Shown piece by piece: positions 8,368-18,717 of a DNA stretch of 64,000 bases; positions within the stretch are counted from its first letter, which is position 1; each line of letters opens with the position of its first letter. The notes beneath the pieces were generated by a model that made no database searches, was not told the DNA's origin, and saw only the letters and a program-made list of their open reading frames with translations. Source of the stretch: Pseudoalteromonas luteoviolacea S2607 (lineage in GTDB: Bacteria > Pseudomonadota > Gammaproteobacteria > Enterobacterales > Alteromonadaceae); assembly GCF_001625575.1 (NCBI RefSeq), contig NZ_AUXV01000007.1, forward strand, positions 124,001 through 188,000. Direction: 5' to 3'. A program made the position numbers and the translations under genes.

Positions 8368-8628
8368 TTATAGCGCTTTAATTTTAGCAGCTAGGCGGCT
8401 CTTATGACGAGCAGCTTTATTCTTGTGGATTAGACCTTTAGTTGCGTAGCGGTCAAGGATTGGAGTTGCAACAGCGAATGCTTGCTGTGCAGCTTCTTTA
8501 TCACCAGCTTCAATAGCAGCGATTACTTTTTTGAAGTAAGTACGCATCATTGAACGACGGCTTGCGTTGTGCTGACGACGCTTTTCGCTAGTGATAGCGC
8601 GTTTTTTTGCAGACTTGATGTTAGCCAA
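8368..8628 (-). CDS. rpsT: 30S ribosomal protein S20
   Basis: An 86-residue basic protein that matches S20 throughout ([25 protein letters not shown] at the start by family pattern, [16 protein letters not shown] at the end). It binds the 5' domain of 16S rRNA in the small subunit. The gene is transcribed alone and is divergent from murJ, a conserved gammaproteobacterial arrangement. An AGGAG ribosome site lies 6-7 nt before the ATG, and a strong promoter is visible upstream at 8679-8707. Confidence 0.97.
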   Translation of the reverse strand: MANIKSAKKRAITSEKRRQHNASRRSMMRTYFKKVIAAIEAGDKEAAQQAFAVATPILDRYATKGLIHKNKAARHKSRLAAKIKAL

Positions 8629-8678
8629 GGTATGCTCCTAACAATCTTTTAAAAATAAGCTTAGTTTAAAGGCCGAGG

Positions 8679-8707
8679 ACTATGCCTGTTTTATGATCCA
8701 ATGTCAA
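8679..8707 (-). promoter_or_regulatory. sigma-70 promoter of rpsT
   Basis: On the minus strand TTGACA (8702-8707) and CATAGT (8679-8684) are separated by exactly 17 bp, followed by a GC-rich start region as expected for a growth-rate-controlled ribosomal gene. The remaining part of the 405-bp gap up to murJ (about 8710-9033) shows only AT-rich sequence and weak -10-like motifs for murJ. Confidence 0.75.
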
Positions 8708-9033
8708 TAAAAAATAACCTGTCCGGCCTAAATGTTTCATGCGGAAGACACGCGGTTTTTTACCCAATTTAAAATAAGTTAAAAATTGCGTGTTCCTATC
8801 TGTCTGTTTTGACTATCTCCTTAACCTTAGGCCCTCGGCAACAGTGGTAACAGACTACGAATCAAGAAACCTGTGGTCCCTCGATTAATGGCGCTATTGT
8901 AGCAAAACAGTCAACCCAAGCCTAGCGTTATGTTTAGCCGATAGACGATTGGGGTGAATAACGGTTTTCTATTATGGTTCTGTTGAGTCTGTGGCATACT
9001 TGACGCCCTTAATCTGATAGTTAGGTGAGTTTA

Positions 9034-10608
9034 GTGGCAAAAGGGTTGTTTAAGTCAGGCATGATCGTGAGTGCGATGACAATGTTGTCTCGAATTTTGG
9101 GTTTGGTACGTGATGCTGTTGTAGCGAATTTATTGGGGGCGGGGCTCGCAGCAGATGTGTTTTTGTTTGCTAATCGTATTCCTAATTTTTTTAGGCGCCT
9201 CTTTGCTGAAGGAGCATTTGCACAAGCTTTTATCCCTGTACTATCAGAAATTAAAGAAAAGCATGGAGATGATCAGGTACGCGTGTTTGTTGCCCAGGCG
9301 GCAGGAACATTAGGAACGATTTTATTGCTTGTGACTCTTTTTGGGGTGATAGGCTCACCTGTGATTGCAGCCCTGTTCGGTACAACTTGGTTCATCGACT
9401 GGCTGCAAGGGGGTGAAAGTGCAGCCAAATTTACTTTGGCGAGTAACTTACTGAAATTGACAGTGCCTTATTTGTTCTTTATTTCCATAGTGGCGCTTTG
9501 TGGTGCTGTCCTTAATGTTTACAATCGCTTTTCGGTTGCAGCTTTCACACCCGTACTATTGAATGTGAGCTTGATCAGTTGTGCTATCTTGTTACATGAC
9601 AAATTTGAACAGGGAGCCTATGCATTAGCAATCGGTGTGTTCATAGGCGGATTAGCGCAGTTGCTATTCCAACTGCCGTTTTTGGGCAAGTTGGGGATGT
9701 TGTCTAAACCGACTTTTGCGTGGCGATCGCCGCATGTCGTGAAAGTTCGCAAGCTTATGCTTCCTGCAATATTTGGTGTTTCAGTGAGTCAAATAAACCT
9801 ATTGCTCGATACGATAATCGCCGCAGCCCTTATGACAGGGTCGATTGCATGGCTTTACTATTCGGACAGACTCATTGAATTTCCGTTAGGGCTATTCGGT
9901 ATTGCAATTGCGACCGTAATCTTACCTACGCTTTCCAAATTGCATGCAAATGATAAATTAGAAGACTTCCAAAAAACAATGGATTGGGGAGTACGCTTTG
10001 TTTTGTTATTGGGTATCCCAGCGATGGGGGGGCTCATTGTAATTAGCCCGTTAATTATTTCTGTTTTGTTTGGGCATGGCGAGTTTATTAATTCCGAAGT
10101 CGACAATGTCGCTGCCGTCAGTGCGGGTGTTACAGCATATAGTGTAGGACTTGTGAGTTTTATGCTCATTAAAGTACTAGCCCCAGGTTTTTATGCGCGG
10201 CAAGATACCAAAACACCGGTGAAAATTGGCATTAAAGCTTTGGTGTTGAATATGGTATTTAATTTGGCATTGGCGCCATTTATTGGCTATTTGGGGTTGG
10301 CTTTGGCGACTTCTCTGTCGGCGACGTGCAATGCGTTGCTACTCTACGTGGCACTTCGAAATGATAACATCTACAAGGTTTCTCGTTTTACAATCTGGTT
10401 CGCTTTGAAATCACTTGTCGCGACAATCGTAATGTCCTTTTCTGTTTATTTGTTGGCACAGCAAGTAGCTTGGCAGGGAGAGGGTACCCTAGTACAAGTC
10501 ACAATTCTTGGCGGCTTGTTAGCTGTTGCTATGACACTGTATTTCTCAATAATGTTTATTTTTGGGGTCCGAGTATCGACAATCAAAGAGATCCAGCAAC
10601 TTGATTAA
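9034..10608 (+). CDS. murJ: lipid II flippase MurJ
   Basis: A 524-residue polytopic MurJ/MviN protein of the MOP superfamily with about 14 membrane helices. It moves lipid-linked peptidoglycan precursor across the inner membrane. The N-terminal SRILGLVRDAVVANLLG and RIPNFFRRLFAEGAFAQAFIPV segments are the family hallmarks, including the conserved Arg/Asp residues of the central cavity. I take the GTG at 9034 because AGGTGA lies 5 nt before it; another in-frame GTG at 9025 would add three residues and has no ribosome site. It is the first gene of the conserved murJ-ribF-ileS-lspA block. Confidence 0.95.
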   Translation: MAKGLFKSGMIVSAMTMLSRILGLVRDAVVANLLGAGLAADVFLFANRIPNFFRRLFAEGAFAQAFIPVLSEIKEKHGDDQVRVFVAQAAGTLGTILLLVTLFGVIGSPVIAALFGTTWFIDWLQGGESAAKFTLASNLLKLTVPYLFFISIVALCGAVLNVYNRFSVAAFTPVLLNVSLISCAILLHDKFEQGAYALAIGVFIGGLAQLLFQLPFLGKLGMLSKPTFAWRSPHVVKVRKLMLPAIFGVSVSQINLLLDTIIAAALMTGSIAWLYYSDRLIEFPLGLFGIAIATVILPTLSKLHANDKLEDFQKTMDWGVRFVLLLGIPAMGGLIVISPLIISVLFGHGEFINSEVDNVAAVSAGVTAYSVGLVSFMLIKVLAPGFYARQDTKTPVKIGIKALVLNMVFNLALAPFIGYLGLALATSLSATCNALLLYVALRNDNIYKVSRFTIWFALKSLVATIVMSFSVYLLAQQVAWQGEGTLVQVTILGGLLAVAMTLYFSIMFIFGVRVSTIKEIQQLD

Positions 10609-10660
10609 GAAATAGGGCGGTTGAAACGTGTTCATAGCTCGCATTTCTAGGTAACTTGGG

Positions 10661-10666
10661 TATAAT
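10661..10666 (+). promoter_or_regulatory. -10 element of a ribF promoter
   Basis: A consensus TATAAT lies 40 bases before the ribF start in the murJ-ribF gap. No good -35 is present at 16-18 bp, so this may be a secondary, activator-dependent promoter feeding ribF-ileS-lspA. There is no FMN-riboswitch-like structure here. Confidence 0.45.
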
Positions 10667-10705
10667 CGGGCTTTTTGAAGACTCGAGCAAAAAGGCACGC
10701 GTTGT

Positions 10706-11632
10706 ATGCAATTGATCAGGGGCATCCATAATATCCGGCCACACCACTATGGTTGTGTGTTAACCATAGGTAATTTTGATGGTGTGCATTTGGGTCATAC
10801 TGAAGTATTGAAAGGACTTAAGGCGGATGCTGAAAAATACAACTTGCCTAGTACCGTGATGTTATTCGAGCCTCAGCCACAAGAGTTTTTTATAAAATCC
10901 AAGGCTCCCGCCCGTTTAACTAGGCTAAGAGACAAGCTTGCGCTGTTGGCCGACATAGGTATAGATAGGGTGATATGTGTTAGCTTCAATAATAAGTTTT
11001 CAAACTTGGAAGCAGAGTATTTTGTTCGAGAAGTTTTATTCCAAAAATTAGGTGTGAAAGCACTCACTGTTGGAGATGATTTCCGTTTTGGAAAAGCGCG
11101 TAAAGGCGATTTTTCAATGCTGAGTGAAATTGGTAATGAGCTTGGTATGCACGTCAAGGACACGCAAAGCTTTCGGCAAGAAAACAGTAGAGTGAGTAGT
11201 ACTTTAATTCGTGCAGCCCTCGCACAAGGGGATGTGGACAAAGCACACGAAATGCTTGGTCATACTTATGCGATTTCTGGACGGGTTATTCATGGCTGGA
11301 AAAAAGGCCGTGAGCTTGGTTTTCGAACCGCAAATGTCGCACTGAAAAGGCAAGTAAGCCCTGTACAAGGGGTTTTTGCAGTGAATGCGTATATAAAAAA
11401 TAAAGTTTTCAAAGGTGTGGCGAATGTTGGCACCAAGCCTACATTAAACGGCAAACGCGCGTTGCTGGAGGTGCACCTGTTTGATTTTGACCAAAATATC
11501 TACGGTCAGTTTATAAAAGTGGAGCTGATAAAAAAGCTTCGAGATGAGCAAAAATTTGAGTCATTGGCACATTTGACACAGCAAATCACCGCGGATGTCG
11601 ATGCAGCCAAAGCAGTATTTTCTAAAATTTAG
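10706..11632 (+). CDS. ribF: bifunctional riboflavin kinase / FAD synthetase
   Basis: A 308-residue RibF that phosphorylates riboflavin to FMN and adenylylates FMN to FAD. The N-terminal FAD-synthetase half has the nucleotidyltransferase motif TIGNFDGVHLGH (about residues 20-31) and the SSTLIR block near residue 160. The C-terminal riboflavin-kinase half has the GWKKGRELGFRTANV motif and the GVFAVNAYI and GVANVGTKPT segments. The length is normal for the family. It is followed after 24 nt by ileS, the usual order in gammaproteobacteria. Confidence 0.96.
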   Translation: MQLIRGIHNIRPHHYGCVLTIGNFDGVHLGHTEVLKGLKADAEKYNLPSTVMLFEPQPQEFFIKSKAPARLTRLRDKLALLADIGIDRVICVSFNNKFSNLEAEYFVREVLFQKLGVKALTVGDDFRFGKARKGDFSMLSEIGNELGMHVKDTQSFRQENSRVSSTLIRAALAQGDVDKAHEMLGHTYAISGRVIHGWKKGRELGFRTANVALKRQVSPVQGVFAVNAYIKNKVFKGVANVGTKPTLNGKRALLEVHLFDFDQNIYGQFIKVELIKKLRDEQKFESLAHLTQQITADVDAAKAVFSKI

Positions 11633-11656
11633 GTAGCCGAACGGAAAGTAAGTTAA

Positions 11657-14485
11657 ATGAGCGAATACAAACATACTTTGAATTTACCGGAAACACAGTT
11701 TCCGATGCGTGGCAATTTGGCACAACGCGAACCCAAAATGCTTAAAAAATGGTATGAACAAGACCTATACGGTCAAATTCGCATTGCGAAGAAAGGTAAA
11801 AAGCCATTTATACTGCACGATGGCCCTCCTTATGCGAATGGCAATATCCACTTAGGCCATTCAGTAAATAAGATTCTAAAAGACATTATCATTAAGTCTA
11901 AGACGCTGTCAGACTTCGATGCGCCTTACGTACCAGGTTGGGACTGTCACGGCCTTCCAATTGAACTAATGGTCGAGAAAAAAGTCGGAAAACCAGGCAA
12001 AAAAGTCTCTGTTGCTGAATTTAGAGAGAAATGTCGTGAATATGCACGTAAGCAAGTTGAAGGTCAGAAGACTGACTTTAAACGATTAGGTGTATTTGGT
12101 GACTGGGATAAGCCTTACCTGACGATGAATTACGACTTTGAAGCGAATGCAATTCGCGTACTTGGTCGTATCATCAAAAATGGTCACTTACACAAAGGGG
12201 CTAAGCCAGTTCACTGGTGTACTGATTGTGGTTCTGCACTTGCTGAAGCAGAAGTTGAATATCAAGATAAGCAATCGCCTGCAATTGACGTACGTTTTGA
12301 ATTTACAGATGCAAATGCCGTTGAAAATGCATTTGCTTTGACCGAAGGTCATACAGGTTCAGGCACTATTAGTACCGTTATTTGGACAACGACGCCTTGG
12401 ACTTTACCTGCAAACCGCGCAGTAGCCGTTCATGGTGGTCTTGAGTATGCGCTTGTTCAAGTAGAAGATGAAGGTAAAGAGCAGCGTCTAGTACTTGGCT
12501 CTGAACTGGTTAAAGATGCACTAGATCGCTTTGGCTTTAAGCACTACCACGTGTTGGGTTACTGTAAAGGTGACGTGCTTGAAAAGCTTGAAGTTGCACA
12601 CCCATTCTACGATTTCAACGTGCCAGTAATTTTAGGTGAGCACGTTACTACTGACTCTGGTACGGGTATTGTTCATACTGCGCCAGGTCACGGCCAAGAG
12701 GATTTTGTTGCCGGCCAAGCATACGGTCTAGAAGTCGCGAACCCAGTTGGTGCTAATGGTGTGTACTTACCAGATACCCCCATTTTTGCAGGTCAGCACG
12801 TATTCAAAGCAAATGCGAACGTAATTGAATTACTGACTGAGAAAGGCATGTTAATGCATCACCACGCATTAACGCACAGCTACCCGCATTGTTGGAGACA
12901 TAAAACACCAATTATTTTCCGTGCGACGCCACAGTGGTTTGTTAGCATGGATCAAGCCGATCTTCGTAAAGACTCAATGCAAGAAATTGAGAAAACGCAG
13001 TGGATCCCTGCATGGGGTGAAAATCGTATCGCAAACATGGTTGAAGGTCGCCCAGATTGGTGTATTTCACGTCAACGTACTTGGGGTGTGCCAATTGCAT
13101 TATTTGTTGATAAAGACACTGGTGCACTTCACCCAGATACTGAAAGCCTAATAGCGAAAGTGGCTGACTTAGTGGATCAATCAGGTATTCAAGCTTGGTA
13201 TGACCTTGAGCCGAGCAGCTTACTAAATGAAGCTGACGCACAGCAATATGTGAAAGTACAAGATACATTAGACGTATGGTTTGATTCTGGTGTGACGCAC
13301 GCATGCGTTGTTGATGCGCGTGAAGAGCTGACAGGCCCAGCTGATCTATACTTAGAGGGCTCTGACCAACATCGTGGTTGGTTTATGTCTTCAATGATGA
13401 CATCGGTTGCTATCAATGGTCATGCGCCTTATAAACAAGTTCTAACACATGGTTTCACCGTTGATGAGAACGGCCGCAAGATGTCAAAGTCTTTAGGTAA
13501 TGTTATTTCTCCTCAAGATATCATGAATAAGCTGGGTGCTGATATCTTACGTTTATGGGTCGCATCAACAGACTACACAGCTGAAATGACGGTGTCAGAT
13601 GAGATCTTCAAACGTTCTGCTGATCGTTACCGTCGTATCCGTAACACCAGCCGTTACTTACTATCTAACTTAAGCGGCTTCAACCCTGAGACAGATTCGG
13701 TAGCTATTGAAGACATGGTTGAGCTTGATAGATGGATCGTGGCGCAGGCTGCTGAGCTTCAGAAAGAAATCGTTGAAGCGTATGACAACTATCAAATGTT
13801 GGTCGTTACGCAAAAACTGATGAACTTCTGTACTGGTGAGCTAGGGTCATTCTACTTGGATGTTATCAAAGATAGACAATACACCGCGAAGAGCGATAGC
13901 CATGCAAGACGCTCTTGTCAAACTGCGCTTTACCATATTGCAGAAGCAATGACACGCTGGATGGCACCAATTTTAAGCTTTACAGCGCAAGAGATCTGGG
14001 AAGTATTACCTGGTGAACGTGGTGAGTTTGTATTCACTGATGTATGGTATGAAGGTATCAATGGTGCAACTTGTGGCAAGTTTGACAACGAGTTCTGGCA
14101 AGAGCTGTTAAACGTACGTGACGAAGTGAACCGTGTAATGGAGAACGCACGTAAAGAAGAAGTGATCGGTGCAACACTTCAAGCTGAAGTTACGCTATAC
14201 ACTGGTGGCGAACTTGCTGAAAAGCTACAAGGTTTAGAAGATGAACTTCGTTTTGTACTATTAACTTCAAAAGCACATGTTGAAGTGGTGACAGGTAAGC
14301 CAGAAGACGCAGTTGCTTCTGAAATAGACGGCTTATTTATCAAAGTCGCAGCTACAGATGCCGCTAAGTGTGAGCGCTGTTGGCACCACAGTGAAGATGT
14401 TGGTAGCAATGAAAAGCACCCTGAGTTGTGTGGTCGTTGTATTACTAACGTCGATGGTGAAGGTGAGCAACGCAAGTTTGCGTAG
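11657..14485 (+). CDS. ileS: isoleucyl-tRNA synthetase
   Basis: A 942-residue class I synthetase charging tRNA-Ile. The HIGH-type motif appears as HLGH in [12 protein letters not shown], and the KMSKS motif is in RKMSKSLGN. The large CP1 editing domain lies between them ([12 protein letters not shown] region). A C-terminal zinc-binding segment has the CERC and CGRC cysteine pairs. Length and domain set are typical of the bacterial IleS1 type, with no signs of mupirocin-resistant IleS2. It lies 10 nt upstream of lspA. Confidence 0.98.
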   Translation: MSEYKHTLNLPETQFPMRGNLAQREPKMLKKWYEQDLYGQIRIAKKGKKPFILHDGPPYANGNIHLGHSVNKILKDIIIKSKTLSDFDAPYVPGWDCHGLPIELMVEKKVGKPGKKVSVAEFREKCREYARKQVEGQKTDFKRLGVFGDWDKPYLTMNYDFEANAIRVLGRIIKNGHLHKGAKPVHWCTDCGSALAEAEVEYQDKQSPAIDVRFEFTDANAVENAFALTEGHTGSGTISTVIWTTTPWTLPANRAVAVHGGLEYALVQVEDEGKEQRLVLGSELVKDALDRFGFKHYHVLGYCKGDVLEKLEVAHPFYDFNVPVILGEHVTTDSGTGIVHTAPGHGQEDFVAGQAYGLEVANPVGANGVYLPDTPIFAGQHVFKANANVIELLTEKGMLMHHHALTHSYPHCWRHKTPIIFRATPQWFVSMDQADLRKDSMQEIEKTQWIPAWGENRIANMVEGRPDWCISRQRTWGVPIALFVDKDTGALHPDTESLIAKVADLVDQSGIQAWYDLEPSSLLNEADAQQYVKVQDTLDVWFDSGVTHACVVDAREELTGPADLYLEGSDQHRGWFMSSMMTSVAINGHAPYKQVLTHGFTVDENGRKMSKSLGNVISPQDIMNKLGADILRLWVASTDYTAEMTVSDEIFKRSADRYRRIRNTSRYLLSNLSGFNPETDSVAIEDMVELDRWIVAQAAELQKEIVEAYDNYQMLVVTQKLMNFCTGELGSFYLDVIKDRQYTAKSDSHARRSCQTALYHIAEAMTRWMAPILSFTAQEIWEVLPGERGEFVFTDVWYEGINGATCGKFDNEFWQELLNVRDEVNRVMENARKEEVIGATLQAEVTLYTGGELAEKLQGLEDELRFVLLTSKAHVEVVTGKPEDAVASEIDGLFIKVAATDAAKCERCWHHSEDVGSNEKHPELCGRCITNVDGEGEQRKFA

Positions 14486-14494
14486 GAGTATTAA

Positions 14495-15001
14495 GTGACC
14501 AATTTGACCGAACGTAGTGGTCTAGTGTGGTTATGGTTAAGTCTACTGCTTTTCGCAGTAGACTTTGGCACCAAAGCACTAGTCGTGGCAAATATGAAGC
14601 TTTACGATTCTATTGAGTTATTACCATTCTTTAACTTTACTTATATGCACAATTACGGCGCTGCGTTTAGCTTTTTGAGTGAAGCTGGCGGTTGGCAAAG
14701 ATGGTTTTTGAGCGGTATTGCTGTTGCGATTAGTGTGCTGTTAGTTGTCTGGTTAAAAAACTTGCGTGCAAACAACTGGGTGTTGTGTGGTGCATACTCG
14801 TTAGTTTTAGCTGGAGCTATCGGCAATCTCTATGACCGCGTGACGCTAGGCTATGTTGTCGATTTCTTACATTTTTACTATAAAGACTGGCATTATCCAG
14901 CATTTAACGTTGCTGACATGGCGATAGTTGGCGGTGCGGGTTTACTTCTATTTGATGCATTTTTTGGTGATAAGACAGATACTCGGGAGACAAAAGCGTG
15001 A
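14495..15001 (+). CDS. lspA: lipoprotein signal peptidase (signal peptidase II)
   Basis: A 168-residue inner-membrane aspartyl protease with four hydrophobic segments. The two catalytic aspartates are in GNLYDRVTLGYVVDF and FNVADMAI. It removes signal peptides from prolipoproteins after lipidation, and the window encodes substrates such as BamD and the lipoprotein at 33696. Translation starts at GTG with AGGAG six bases upstream. It overlaps fkpB by 4 nt (GTGA), so the two are translationally coupled. Confidence 0.97.
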   Translation: MTNLTERSGLVWLWLSLLLFAVDFGTKALVVANMKLYDSIELLPFFNFTYMHNYGAAFSFLSEAGGWQRWFLSGIAVAISVLLVVWLKNLRANNWVLCGAYSLVLAGAIGNLYDRVTLGYVVDFLHFYYKDWHYPAFNVADMAIVGGAGLLLFDAFFGDKTDTRETKA

Positions 15002-15438
15002 GTGAACAAGCCATAGGCCCAAAATCAGAAGTGCTATTCCACTATTCAATAAAGTTGGAAGATGGCTCTGCTGCAGACTCAACTAAGGTTAATAATAAGC
15101 CTGCAAAGTTATTTATGGGAGATGGAAGCCTCACAGAAAATTTTGAAAGCTGCTTGCTTGGGTTAAAAGAGGGCGATAATAAGTCCTTTGAACTTCAGCC
15201 AGAGGATGCTTTTGGAATGCCAAATCCAGATAACATCTATTACTTAGACAGAACCAAGTTTGGTACTGATACACCAGCTGAAGTGGGGAGTATTATTGCG
15301 TTCACTCAACCTGATGGCACGGAACTTCCAGGCTTAATTAGAGATGTTGCTGGTGACTCTGTGACTGTTGATTTTAATCATCCTTTAGCTGGTCAGGTCG
15401 TGACGTTTGAAGTGGATATTCTTGAGGTTCATAACTAA
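14998..15438 (+). CDS. fkpB: FKBP-type peptidyl-prolyl isomerase FkpB (SlpA)
   Basis: A 146-residue SlyD-like FKBP prolyl isomerase and chaperone. It has the [16 protein letters not shown] opening, the inserted-in-flap domain around [20 protein letters not shown], and the C-terminal [10 protein letters not shown] motif. Unlike SlyD there is no His-rich metal-binding tail, which fits FkpB. It starts at GTG overlapping lspA, and its TAA overlaps the ispH ATG (TAATG). Confidence 0.93.
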   Translation: MSEQAIGPKSEVLFHYSIKLEDGSAADSTKVNNKPAKLFMGDGSLTENFESCLLGLKEGDNKSFELQPEDAFGMPNPDNIYYLDRTKFGTDTPAEVGSIIAFTQPDGTELPGLIRDVAGDSVTVDFNHPLAGQVVTFEVDILEVHN

Positions 15439-16367
15439 TGGAAATATTACTGGCCAACCCTCGAGGGTTTTGTGCTGGCGTTGACAGAGCAATCAGCATT
15501 GTAGAGCGCGCGCTGGATATTTTTGAAAAGCCGATATACGTGCGCCATGAAGTTGTACACAACAAGTATGTTGTGGATGGGTTACGTGCTCGCGGCGCCG
15601 TCTTTGTTGAAGAACTTCATCAGGTTCCGGACGATAGTATTGTCATATTCAGTGCACATGGTGTTTCTCAGCAAGTAAGACAAGAAGCCAAAAGGCGAGA
15701 ATTGAAAGTGTTTGACGCGACGTGTCCGCTGGTAACAAAAGTGCATATGGAAGTCACAAGAGCAAGCCGTAAAGGAACGGAATGTATTTTGATTGGCCAC
15801 CATGGTCATCCTGAAGTTGAAGGAACTATGGGCCAATATGACAATGCAGATGGCGGTATTTACTTGGTAGAAACACCAGAAGATGTTGCATCTTTAACAG
15901 TCAAAGATCCTAGCAATCTATTCTATTGTAGCCAAACAACACTTTCAGTGGATGACACTGCGGATGTGATTGAAGCACTTCGTGATAAATTTCCTGAAAT
16001 ACATGGGCCACGCAAAGATGACATTTGTTATGCGACTCAGAATCGTCAAGATGCAGTGCGCGACTTAGCTGATAAAGTAGACTTGTTGTTGGTCGTTGGA
16101 GCAAGAAATAGCTCAAATTCAAACCGACTGCGTGAGCTAGCTGACAAGATGGGGACTCAAGCGTATCTCATTGATGATGAGAAAAGTATTTCTTCAGAAT
16201 GGTTTACTAACGTTAATCGTGTGGGTGTTACCGCAGGTGCTTCGGCGCCAGAAGTTCTAGTTCAACAAGTTATTTCACACCTCAAAGCGCTTGGTGGGGA
16301 AACTGTCGTAGAAAACCCAGGTCAAGAGGAAAACGTTGTTTTTGCAGTGCCTGTGGAACTGAGATAA
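15438..16367 (+). CDS. ispH: 4-hydroxy-3-methylbut-2-enyl diphosphate reductase
   Basis: A 309-residue IspH (LytB), the [4Fe-4S] enzyme that makes IPP and DMAPP in the last step of the non-mevalonate isoprenoid pathway. The three cluster cysteines are in [22 protein letters not shown] and [11 protein letters not shown]. The substrate-binding His and Glu appear in [11 protein letters not shown] and [13 protein letters not shown]. It is the last gene of the ileS-lspA-fkpB-ispH operon, but the histidine kinase gene begins only 3 nt later, so readthrough is likely. Confidence 0.98.
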   Translation: MEILLANPRGFCAGVDRAISIVERALDIFEKPIYVRHEVVHNKYVVDGLRARGAVFVEELHQVPDDSIVIFSAHGVSQQVRQEAKRRELKVFDATCPLVTKVHMEVTRASRKGTECILIGHHGHPEVEGTMGQYDNADGGIYLVETPEDVASLTVKDPSNLFYCSQTTLSVDDTADVIEALRDKFPEIHGPRKDDICYATQNRQDAVRDLADKVDLLLVVGARNSSNSNRLRELADKMGTQAYLIDDEKSISSEWFTNVNRVGVTAGASAPEVLVQQVISHLKALGGETVVENPGQEENVVFAVPVELR

Positions 16368-16370
16368 GTT

Positions 16371-17414
16371 ATGACTCCATGGGTTAATTCATCGACAATT
16401 GACCATGGTTTACTTAAGGCGATGCTTACTGAACGAGGCATCTTAGCGATGATCATAGGTTCGCAAGCTGTCGCCTTTATTTATACTTTGTCCAGTGGCA
16501 AAGACTTTTGGCTAAGTTTGGGGTTAGTCAGTTTATTTACCCACGCTAATGCATTTATCACACTCGCTTTTATTGCCTTAGTGGCTAGGCTAATCACTGC
16601 ACTTAACTTTAAAACTGAGCTTGGGATTACTTTATTCTCATTTCAGTCGGTGTGTTTTGTTACCAGTATATTGGTGCAATATTCTGTATTCTCTCCCGTT
16701 ACTCCTATAGATTGGCAATTTGTTTTAAACAACAGTGCAATCTGTGGCTTTGTCGTTATCTTGTTATTGCATTTTATGGCGATTTATATTGATAACTTAA
16801 ACACCATAGCCCATGCTGCAAATGCTGAGCTAGAGGCACTACAAGCTCGCATACGTCCACATTTTCTGCATAACGCGTTAAACACTCTTGCGGAACTGTG
16901 TCATGAAAACCCAGATGCCGCAGAAGAAGCTGCATTGACAATGGCAAAACTGATGCAGGTTGCATTTGCCAGTGGTAAAAGGCACAGCCTCGCACAAGAA
17001 ATATCCTTGACTCGTGGTTACTTAACCATTGAAAAGTATCGTTTTGAGCATCGCTTAAATGTGCAATGGCAGGTAGAGGGTGTAGACCTGAATGCCATGG
17101 TCCCAGCGCTTATCATTCAGCCTCTGGTCGAAAATGCGGTGGTGCATGGTATTGAGCCACAAGTTGGGGGCGGTGTCATAGAGGTTAGTATTAGGCAAAA
17201 CGAACACAAATTAGTGATCAATGTGACTAACCCGTACAATGCACATTCGAAATCTCGTACAGGGCAAGGTATTGCCCTGAATAATATTCGCAGGCGCTTA
17301 CTCATCTATTTCGGTTCAGAAGCAACTTTGAACACATCGCAAAAAAGTGTTAGATTCTCCACAACTGTGATGCTTCCGTTAGGAGCTTTGAATGAAATAC
17401 CTGGTAGTCGATGA
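16371..17414 (+). CDS. LytS/AlgZ-type membrane sensor histidine kinase
   Basis: A 347-residue histidine kinase of the His_kinase (PF06580-like) family. Several hydrophobic segments fill residues about 23-140. The phospho-acceptor region is LQARIRPHFLHNALN with His164, followed by an ATPase with N-box QPLVENAVVHG and a G-box GQGIALNNI. In Pseudomonas the homologous AlgZ/FimS partners AlgR and controls the fimU-pilVWXY1Y2E minor-pilin genes. Here the pair directly precedes pilVWXY1E, so the same regulatory link is likely. It overlaps the regulator gene by 23 nt. Confidence 0.88.
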   Translation: MTPWVNSSTIDHGLLKAMLTERGILAMIIGSQAVAFIYTLSSGKDFWLSLGLVSLFTHANAFITLAFIALVARLITALNFKTELGITLFSFQSVCFVTSILVQYSVFSPVTPIDWQFVLNNSAICGFVVILLLHFMAIYIDNLNTIAHAANAELEALQARIRPHFLHNALNTLAELCHENPDAAEEAALTMAKLMQVAFASGKRHSLAQEISLTRGYLTIEKYRFEHRLNVQWQVEGVDLNAMVPALIIQPLVENAVVHGIEPQVGGGVIEVSIRQNEHKLVINVTNPYNAHSKSRTGQGIALNNIRRRLLIYFGSEATLNTSQKSVRFSTTVMLPLGALNEIPGSR

Positions 17415-18066
17415 CGAACCAATCGCAAGACGCAGAGTAAGACGATTATTCGGTGACTATGATACCTTTGAATGCGTCGGTGAGGCAGCTGATAGCCAAC
17501 AAGCAATCACGCTAGCAGAGCAGTATCAGCCAGATCTAGCTGTGTTAGACATCTCCATGCCAGGCATGGATGGCCTTGAATTAGGCAAGCACCTTCGAGA
17601 AGCCCATCCTGATATTAAGCTGATATACGTGACCGCGTATCCAGAACACGCTTTAAAGGCGTATCAAGTATATGCCTCCGGTTACTTAGTGAAACCCATC
17701 GCACAACAACAACTCGCTGAATTATTGAATCACATATTTCCAAATTCTTTGGCTAAGTTGCAATTTCAAGTTGGACACGACATACGTTGGGTCAATGTTG
17801 CAGATATTATCATCGCGCAAACTGACGACAGATATACACATATATACTTTGGTAGTGGCGATGCGCTTATTGACATACCTTTAAAAAAGTTGCTTGCTGA
17901 CTACCCGACGCATTTTGTTCAGGTGCACAGAAATACAATTGTTAAGAAAACCAGTATCGTTAAGTTAGAAAGTACAGCTGGCGTACATAAAGTCGTTTTG
18001 GAAGGTATGGACGAACCTGTACAAGTGAGTAGAAGGGCTTACTCAAGTCTAAAATCACTGTATTAA
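17392..18066 (+). CDS. LytTR-family response regulator (AlgR-like)
   Basis: A 224-residue regulator. The receiver domain (1-115) has the acidic pair DDE, phospho-acceptor Asp53 in VLDISMPGMDG and Lys in YLVKPI. A C-terminal LytTR DNA-binding domain (about 125-224) contains DDRYTHIYF, FVQVHRNTIV and VSRRAYSSLKSLY. Its gene starts inside the kinase gene with an AGGAG ribosome site. By analogy with AlgR it should activate the pil operon that starts 99 bp downstream, where an inverted repeat with an ACCGTTC core is visible. Confidence 0.9.
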   Translation: MKYLVVDDEPIARRRVRRLFGDYDTFECVGEAADSQQAITLAEQYQPDLAVLDISMPGMDGLELGKHLREAHPDIKLIYVTAYPEHALKAYQVYASGYLVKPIAQQQLAELLNHIFPNSLAKLQFQVGHDIRWVNVADIIIAQTDDRYTHIYFGSGDALIDIPLKKLLADYPTHFVQVHRNTIVKKTSIVKLESTAGVHKVVLEGMDEPVQVSRRAYSSLKSLY

Positions 18067-18080
18067 CCATTGACCCACAT

Positions 18081-18098
18081 TGATTGACCGTTCAATCA
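18081..18098. promoter_or_regulatory. inverted-repeat operator candidate before pilV (AlgR-like)
   Basis: TGATTGA-CCGT-TCAATCA is a perfect 7-bp inverted repeat with a 4-nt spacer, and it contains ACCGTTC, the core of the Pseudomonas AlgR site (ACCGTTCGTC). ATTGACC is also repeated directly at 18069 and 18083, 14 bp apart, a spacing seen for LytTR dimers. It lies between the regulator gene and pilV. Confidence 0.5.
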
Positions 18099-18164
18099 CA
18101 TTGGTGTTTGGTTAGTGAAAAAAATCGATACTATATACCATACAGCATAGATTGAGTTTTTTTC

Positions 18165-18716
18165 ATGAGTAGATTGTTTCCAAAAGTTAACCAAGCTGGA
18201 TTCACCCTGTTGGAGGTCGTGATAGCCTTCATGGTGCTCAGTTTTGGGCTGCTTGGTGCAGTTGCTCTACAAGCAAAGGCGAAACAAGCCAGTTTTGATT
18301 CTATGCAACGCGCGGCAGCGGTGGCGCTTGCTGGCGATATAATGCAACGCATTCGCTCGAATGACACGGCTAGTCTGATAGACCACTACGGCGGGGCGTT
18401 CACCAGTCAAACTCAACTCGCAAGTGATTTAACCTGCTTCTCTAATTTTTGTAATAACCAAGCGATAGCGAACCTAGACAAAGAACAGTGGAAACAGGCA
18501 ATTCGCGCGAAAGAAAATACAGGTTCATTAGATGACACGACGGTGTGTATTACTCCCATAAGAGACGGCGATGGATTCGACGTGACGGTAACGGTAGCTT
18601 GGGTCGGTAGGCAAGCGATAAAAGCGAATAACAACACAAGTGCTATTAATTGTGGCACGAAAGACGACTACCGTAGACTTGTGTCGATTTCCAGCTTTGT
18701 GTTGGTGCGGAGTTAA
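18165..18716 (+). CDS. pilV: type IV pilus minor pilin PilV
   Basis: A 183-residue prepilin. A short leader ends in Gly12, followed by FTLLEVVIAF, the PilD cleavage site plus Glu5 of the mature protein, and a hydrophobic helix. The C-terminal globular part has cysteine pairs (TCFSNFC, CITP and NCGT). Minor pilins of this operon prime pilus assembly and carry PilY1 to the tip. The stop codon is followed one base later by the pilW ATG. Confidence 0.9.
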   Translation: MSRLFPKVNQAGFTLLEVVIAFMVLSFGLLGAVALQAKAKQASFDSMQRAAAVALAGDIMQRIRSNDTASLIDHYGGAFTSQTQLASDLTCFSNFCNNQAIANLDKEQWKQAIRAKENTGSLDDTTVCITPIRDGDGFDVTVTVAWVGRQAIKANNNTSAINCGTKDDYRRLVSISSFVLVRS

Positions 18717-18717
18717 T

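Noticed and set aside
10609..10705. A possible FMN riboswitch before ribF.
   Set aside because: The gap is under 100 bases and shows none of the conserved RFN helices.
12942..13304. A long minus-strand frame inside ileS, and similar antisense frames in clpB, gshA and ffh.
   Set aside because: They are by-products of codon bias in strongly conserved genes on the other strand.
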